10,468 nucleotides of DNA from Tannerella sp. (GTDB taxonomy: Bacteria > Bacteroidota > Bacteroidia > Bacteroidales > Tannerellaceae), in contig JAISWC010000131.1 in NCBI GenBank assembly GCA_031271245.1, positions 1 to 10,468 of the forward strand, read 5' to 3'. The stretch's first letter is position 1, and each line of letters opens with the position of its first letter. The notes beneath the pieces are model-generated. The model saw nothing but the letters and a program-made list of their open reading frames with translations. It ran no database searches and was not told the origin of the DNA. The translations under genes and the position numbers were made by a program. This document shows positions 7,755 through 10,468 of this stretch, piece after piece.

Positions 7755-8824
7755 CACAGCAGTCCTCCCACGTTGGTTTGACTGGCGGGTGGCAACGGCT
7801 TCACCTTCATGCCATCGCGGAGAGCGTGTACGCCGGCGGTGACGACCCGTTCACCTTCCCGCAGCCCCTCCGTGACCGTCAGGTATCCGTCGCGCCGTAT
7901 CTCGCCCACGCAAACCGGCCGAGCTTCCAGCGGCGCCTCTTCCGACGCGAATATCCAGACATGCGGACTGCCGTCGCACTCGAACAGGGCGGAAACAGGT
8001 ATCTCGCATACGGCCTTTTCCTTTCTTTTGTGCGTCACGGTCACTTCGGCGCTCATGCCCGCGGCCAGCATGATGCCCGCGGACTGCCGGATACGCAGGC
8101 GCATTCGGTAGAGCTGCGTGGCATTGCCTTTGGGCGCCGCTTCCATCGCTTCGAGCAGTAGCGGCCTGTCGGGCGCCGTCGAAACGATGGCTTCAAAGCG
8201 TTCAAATTCGTTGCGGCGGGCGTATTCCTGCACCGGCAAATTGATTTCCACCTGCCACTCTCCCGCGCCAATCATGGAGATGACCGGCATTCCGGCGGCG
8301 ACGGTTTCGCCTGTTTCGTGCAGCCGTTCGCGAATATAGCCGTCGAAAGGCGCCGCCAGGCGGGTATCGGCCAGCTGGTTTTTATGGTGATCGTATTTGG
8401 CGGTGATTTGTTCCAGCCCGTAGACGGCCTTTTCGTAGTCGCTTCGGGTGGCGCTTCCGCGCTGATAGAGTTCGATGACCCGTTCGGCAGTAGCTTTCAC
8501 CTGCTGATATTCGGCCTCAGTGGCCTCCAACTGCACGCGGAAGTCGCGCGCATCCAGTTCAGCAATCACCGCCCCCCGGCGGACAAACGCTCCCTCCGCG
8601 AAAGGTACCTGCTCAATGACGCCCGCAATCCGGAACGACACGTTCACTTCGGTATTGGCGCATACCCTGCCCGGATAGACCGACCTCTCCGCCAAGGTCG
8701 ACAGGCGCACGCTGTCGATTCTTGCCGTGCGCACCACCGGTTCCGCCCCTTGGTGCGTCCGTCCGCACGAGACGCAGGCCAATATTGTCAGCGCCCATCC
8801 TGTTTTGAAACTGTTTTTTCTCAT
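7754..8824 (-). CDS. Periplasmic adaptor / membrane-fusion lipoprotein of the RND efflux system
   Basis: Links the inner-membrane pump to the outer-membrane factor in the periplasm. 356 residues. The N-terminus is a lipoprotein signal: hydrophobic residues 10-20 with cysteines at 17 (ILAC) and 20 (VSC followed by G), either of which could carry the lipid. Residues about 60-95 form the first half of the barrel-sandwich (lipoyl-like) domain (VSFRIAGVIEQV, VRRGAVIAELD). Residues 96-152 are the alpha-helical hairpin (EATEAEYQQVKATAERVIEL through DHHKNQLADT). Residues 155-185 are the second lipoyl half (RLAAPFDGYI, GETVAAGMPVISMI). A beta-barrel follows, then a membrane-proximal domain near the C-terminus (DGYLTVTEGLREGERVVTAG). 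The hairpin is short, as usual for Bacteroidetes adaptors. First gene of the operon; its stop overlaps the pump start by one base. No regulator gene is adjacent, and the leader carries a hairpin and dyads noted separately. Confidence 0.95.
   Translation of the reverse strand: MRKNSFKTGWALTILACVSCGRTHQGAEPVVRTARIDSVRLSTLAERSVYPGRVCANTEVNVSFRIAGVIEQVPFAEGAFVRRGAVIAELDARDFRVQLEATEAEYQQVKATAERVIELYQRGSATRSDYEKAVYGLEQITAKYDHHKNQLADTRLAAPFDGYIRERLHETGETVAAGMPVISMIGAGEWQVEINLPVQEYARRNEFERFEAIVSTAPDRPLLLEAMEAAPKGNATQLYRMRLRIRQSAGIMLAAGMSAEVTVTHKRKEKAVCEIPVSALFECDGSPHVWIFASEEAPLEARPVCVGEIRRDGYLTVTEGLREGERVVTAGVHALRDGMKVKPLPPASQTNVGGLL
7763..7769 (-). promoter_or_regulatory. Shine-Dalgarno-like site GGGAGGA for the RND pump gene
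   Basis: On the minus strand GGGAGGA sits inside the end of the membrane-fusion gene, 8 bases before the ATG at 7754. A purine-rich site this good is uncommon in Bacteroidetes. With the TGATG stop/start overlap it suggests efficient re-initiation or direct initiation on the pump gene, and it decides the start. Confidence 0.6.
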
Positions 8825-8849
8825 CTCTGTTTCATTTACTTACTGTCAA

Positions 8850-8886
8850 GTCGCCGGCATATCCGGTGTTTCCGGATGCCGGTGAC
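8850..8886 (-). promoter_or_regulatory. Strong hairpin in the leader of the efflux operon
   Basis: An imperfect inverted repeat: left arm CCGGCATATCCGG (8854-8866), loop TGTTT, right arm CCGGATGCCGG (8872-8882), with one 2-base bulge. The stem extends outward through GTCG/TGAC (8850-8853 with 8883-8886, one G-T pair). In the minus-strand transcript it would end about 25 bases before the adaptor start codon and could limit translation or act as an mRNA stabiliser. On the plus strand it is followed by T-rich sequence (8893-8912), so it could instead stop stray plus-strand transcription, though no plus-strand gene leads into it. Confidence 0.55.
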
Positions 8887-8913
8887 CGCCGGTTTTTCCC
8901 TTTTCCTTTTTTA

Positions 8914-8938
8914 CTGTATGACAGGTACGAAAGTACAG
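8914..8938. promoter_or_regulatory. Nested short dyads upstream of the efflux operon, possible operator
   Basis: Three overlapping inverted repeats in 25 bases: CTGT-ATG-ACAG (8914-8924), GTAC-GAAA-GTAC (8925-8936), and the outer pair CTGTA (8914-8918) with TACAG (8934-8938). On the minus strand the block contains TACTTTC, one base short of the Bacteroides -7 consensus TAnnTTTG; no convincing TTTG -33 box lies 19-21 bases upstream of it. The position, about 90-115 bases before the adaptor ATG, suits a repressor or activator site. No regulator gene is nearby to pair with it. Confidence 0.35.
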
Positions 8939-8939
8939 A

Positions 8940-9208
8940 AAGATTGGATATGAAGTACCTGGAAGAGCTATTTTTAACCTTCTTTGAAGCATTGAGAATT
9001 TACGACCATGCTGCCGGCTATTCTGTCGGGGTTGCCCCGCATGTTCCATCCGTCCCTCCAGTTCCACCTGCCTGTCCCTCTGCTGACTTTGCCCGATTTG
9101 AACGACAACACCCGCAGACAAAAACTGTCGGGCGCCGTCCTATCCGAAACCGCATACGGCTGTTCCCCGGTCAAACCTCAGTCGAAGGAAAGCGAATGTA
9201 TACTTCTT
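8940..9208. other. Gene-poor interval with unexplained open frames on both strands
   Basis: Part of a 384-base gap between the hydrolase gene and the efflux operon. Several frames are open: plus strand from ATG 8950 (begins MKYLEELFLTFFEALRIYDH) and from ATG 9008 (begins MLPAILSGLPRMFHPSLQF), minus strand from 9174 to 8974. None has a clear ribosome site, a recognised domain or a normal amino-acid pattern throughout, and they exclude one another. The plus strand is strikingly pyrimidine-rich at about 9040-9090. It may be a decayed gene, a fragment of a mobile element or an untranslated RNA; I cannot say which. Confidence 0.4.
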
Positions 9209-9919
9209 TCAGAAATCAATGCTTTCTCCTTTTGCCTTCCAGCCGATGAAGCGGCATCCGGCGCGTTCGGCGTATGGACGGAAGGCTTCGGCCGCTTCGT
9301 AAGAGGAAGTAAAGTGCATGGGTGAAAAAACCGCCACTTGAATGCGGTCAACAAACTGTTTGGCGCCAAGCATGTAGTCCTTACCCAGGCGAATGTCTAC
9401 CGGAAACATGGCCAGGTCCAGCCGGTCAGCCGACTGCGCCAGCAAGGCGACTTCCGCCAGAAAGTCATGCCCGGCAGCCTGTATTTCTTCGGGAGTTGAT
9501 TCTTCGCTCCAGTGCCAGTTGTTCAGGTCGCCGGCGTGAAACAGCCGTTTGCCTTCCACCTCAATCAGGAACGAAATGCCTGCATCCGTCGAACCGAACG
9601 CCTGAATGGAAACGACGTCGTCGCGCCACGTATCGCCTTTTACCAGCCAGGCCGCATCCGCAGATTTCGCTTTCCGCTGCTCCAGAATGTCTTTGGAAAA
9701 AATGTATTGAATATCCGGTCGCAACCGTTTCCACTCCAGGATTTCAGGGTTGAAATGGTCGGGATGCCAGTGCGAGGCAAGGACATAGACGCGCCCTGCA
9801 AATGAAGGCAAATGCGTCCGGACAAAGGCTTCGTCCGTATCCCGGAAATAGTCCGGAATCAAAGTAAAAGCCTTCCCTTCAACGACAAATCCGCTATGAA
9901 AAATATACGTCAGTTTCAT
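9209..9919 (-). CDS. Metallo-beta-lactamase-fold hydrolase (UlaG-like), substrate unknown
   Basis: Cytoplasmic protein of 236 residues without signal peptide, the usual size of single-domain UlaG-like MBL proteins. Metal-site motifs are present: HSG near the N-terminus (8-10), the HxHxDH signature as HWHPDH (H50, H52, D54, H55), FHAGD (H128, D131) and a late His in SPMHF (H202). STDAGISFLIEVEGKRLFHA is the strand pair typical of the UlaG/PF13483-like branch, so a two-metal hydrolase is expected. Families in this branch include L-ascorbate-6-phosphate lactonase and phosphodiesterases, but nothing here chooses between them. The ATG at 9919 follows AAACGGGAAG, a weak ribosome site. It is on the same strand as the efflux operon but separated by 384 bases, so it is probably a separate unit with its own promoter. 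Confidence 0.88.
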   Translation of the reverse strand: MKLTYIFHSGFVVEGKAFTLIPDYFRDTDEAFVRTHLPSFAGRVYVLASHWHPDHFNPEILEWKRLRPDIQYIFSKDILEQRKAKSADAAWLVKGDTWRDDVVSIQAFGSTDAGISFLIEVEGKRLFHAGDLNNWHWSEESTPEEIQAAGHDFLAEVALLAQSADRLDLAMFPVDIRLGKDYMLGAKQFVDRIQVAVFSPMHFTSSYEAAEAFRPYAERAGCRFIGWKAKGESIDF

Positions 9920-9960
9920 CTTCCCGTTTATTTGAATTGCGAAAAACAGTTCCCGCCCGA

Positions 9961-9968
9961 CAAAAATA
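9961..9968 (-). promoter_or_regulatory. Candidate Bacteroides-type -7 box of the MBL-fold gene
   Basis: On the minus strand TATTTTTG matches the Bacteroidetes -7 consensus TAnnTTTG exactly, about 41 bases before the start codon. No TTTG -33 box is found 19-21 bases upstream; instead a short dyad ACGGT-TTC-ACCGT lies at 9995-10007, where an activator or repressor could bind. Confidence 0.45.
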
Positions 9969-10116
9969 CGGATTTTCCTGCAATCCGGACGGTCACGGTT
10001 TCACCGTTCACAAAAAGGTACAGATGCAGGGTCGAGAATGTTGATAAAATAAAACATGGAGAATGATTCACCGATCCTCATTAAACCCTGCACCTTGTAT
10101 CCTGAAATGCACCTGT

Positions 10117-10323
10117 CTACAGAAACATATTGAAATGTCCGAAAAAGCGTTCATGTATTTTACTTTTCGGTACGGTCTTCTTGCTGCTTACCTTTTCGGT
10201 ACTTTCCGAACGTTTTTCCTGACCTTCGCAGAAGAAATCAGTTTTTGAATAACGAATGTACAGCGTATGTCCGTGTTTTGGACGCGCTCCTATTTCTCTT
10301 GCTGTTGAATTAAAAGTTTTCAT
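10117..10323 (-). CDS. Small basic protein of unknown function (68 aa)
   Basis: Not recognised. The start at 10323 is supported by GGAAGGA ending two bases before the ATG, with an AT-rich leader behind it. The protein opens MKTFNSTAREIGARPKHGH, continues TLYIRYSKTDFFCEGQEKR and becomes lysine- and serine-rich (STEKVSSKKTVPKSK) before ending HERFFGHFNMFL. It is strongly basic, has no signal peptide or membrane segment and could bind nucleic acid, but that is only inference from charge. Base composition is more AT-rich than the large genes to the left, which may mean transfer from elsewhere. It could instead be a fragment of a longer lost gene or a chance frame; the ribosome site and sensible codon pattern favour a real gene. 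Confidence 0.5.
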   Translation of the reverse strand: MKTFNSTAREIGARPKHGHTLYIRYSKTDFFCEGQEKRSESTEKVSSKKTVPKSKIHERFFGHFNMFL

Positions 10324-10330
10324 GTCCTTC

Positions 10331-10338
10331 CAAAATTA
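10331..10338 (-). promoter_or_regulatory. -7-like box TAATTTTG in front of the small gene
   Basis: TAATTTTG on the minus strand fits TAnnTTTG but sits only 7 bases before the ATG at 10323, overlapping the ribosome site, so a transcript starting from it would be nearly leaderless or start inside the gene. The match may be chance in AT-rich sequence. Confidence 0.2.
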
Positions 10339-10404
10339 AAAAATCAAACAACTCATTTTGTTCATATAACAAGTTGGAAGTCTGAAAAGTTCAGTATCGG
10401 TGTA

Positions 10405-10447
10405 TTTCAAAGGGGCGCGGCATCCATGATCCCGCGCCCCTTTGAAA
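10405..10447. terminator. Perfect 16-bp inverted repeat, probable bidirectional terminator
   Basis: TTTCAAAGGGGCGCGG (10405-10420), an 11-base loop and CCGCGCCCCTTTGAAA (10432-10447) form a perfect GC-rich stem flanked by A/T pairs that supply a short T run in either direction. No gene inside the window clearly reads into it from the left. It most likely ends a minus-strand gene lying to the right of the window and isolates the small gene at 10323-10117 from it. Confidence 0.75.
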
Positions 10448-10468
10448 GGCATCCGAAAATTCCGGTGG

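Noticed and set aside
6792..7781. 329-codon open frame on the plus strand
   Set aside because: It is antisense to the start of the RND pump gene, is His/Val/Arg-rich, lacks any domain pattern and has no ribosome site; a shadow of GC-rich coding sequence.
9111..9132. CCCGCAG/CTGTCGGG stem-loop as a terminator for the MBL-fold gene
   Set aside because: Only seven pairs with a bulge, and the T run falls in the loop rather than after the stem on the minus strand.
10163..10202. Direct repeat CTTTTCGGTAC at 10163 and 10192
   Set aside because: Two short copies inside the small gene, explained by repeated Val-Pro-Lys and Ser-Thr-Glu-Lys type codons; no sign of a site-specific function or CRISPR-like array.
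1..10468. tRNA, rRNA, CRISPR array, prophage or origin
   Set aside because: No cloverleaf, rRNA segment, regularly spaced repeat, phage gene or origin-like iteron was seen on either strand.

Overview
The window is a piece of Bacteroidales-type chromosome (Bacteroides, Parabacteroides, Rikenellaceae or a relative). The evidence is the TonB-dependent receptor sequence, Shine-Dalgarno-poor starts behind A/T-rich leaders, TAnnTTTG-like -7 boxes, and an MFP-RND-OMF efflux operon in the order usual for this phylum. The long genes look GC-rich by eye. The right-hand 550 bases and parts of two intergenic regions are visibly more AT-rich or otherwise unlike them. The species is not identified.

Left block (1-3098, + strand): the 3' three quarters of a TonB-dependent outer-membrane receptor (5' end outside the window), followed 27 bases later by a secreted protein that fuses a nucleoside-hydrolase-like domain to an FmdE-like domain. 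They look co-transcribed. A plausible reading is one uptake cassette: the receptor brings a metal-, cofactor- or nucleoside-containing ligand into the periplasm and the fusion protein binds or processes it. The hydrolase half keeps the Asp cluster but has Trp where classic nucleoside hydrolases have the catalytic His. The FmdE half keeps its HGH motif but lacks the usual CPG. The ligand cannot be read from the sequence.

Junction (3099-3210): two convergent units meet here. The gap holds about 29 codons that look like the C-terminus of a DDE transposase on the minus strand, taken to be the scar of a lost insertion sequence.

Centre (8824 down to 3211, - strand): a compact tripartite RND efflux operon, in order membrane-fusion lipoprotein, RND inner-membrane pump (TGATG overlap) and TolC-type outer-membrane factor (23-base gap). 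The pump has Arg and Ala at two positions that are Lys and Thr in AcrB. No regulator gene lies beside it. The leader carries a strong GC-rich hairpin and, just upstream, a cluster of short dyads that could be an operator.

Right block (8825-10468): a 384-base stretch without a convincing gene, a UlaG-like metallo-beta-lactamase-fold hydrolase gene on the minus strand with its own -7-like box, a probable 68-codon small gene of unknown function on the minus strand with a good ribosome binding site, and a perfect 16-bp inverted repeat that looks like a bidirectional terminator near the right edge.
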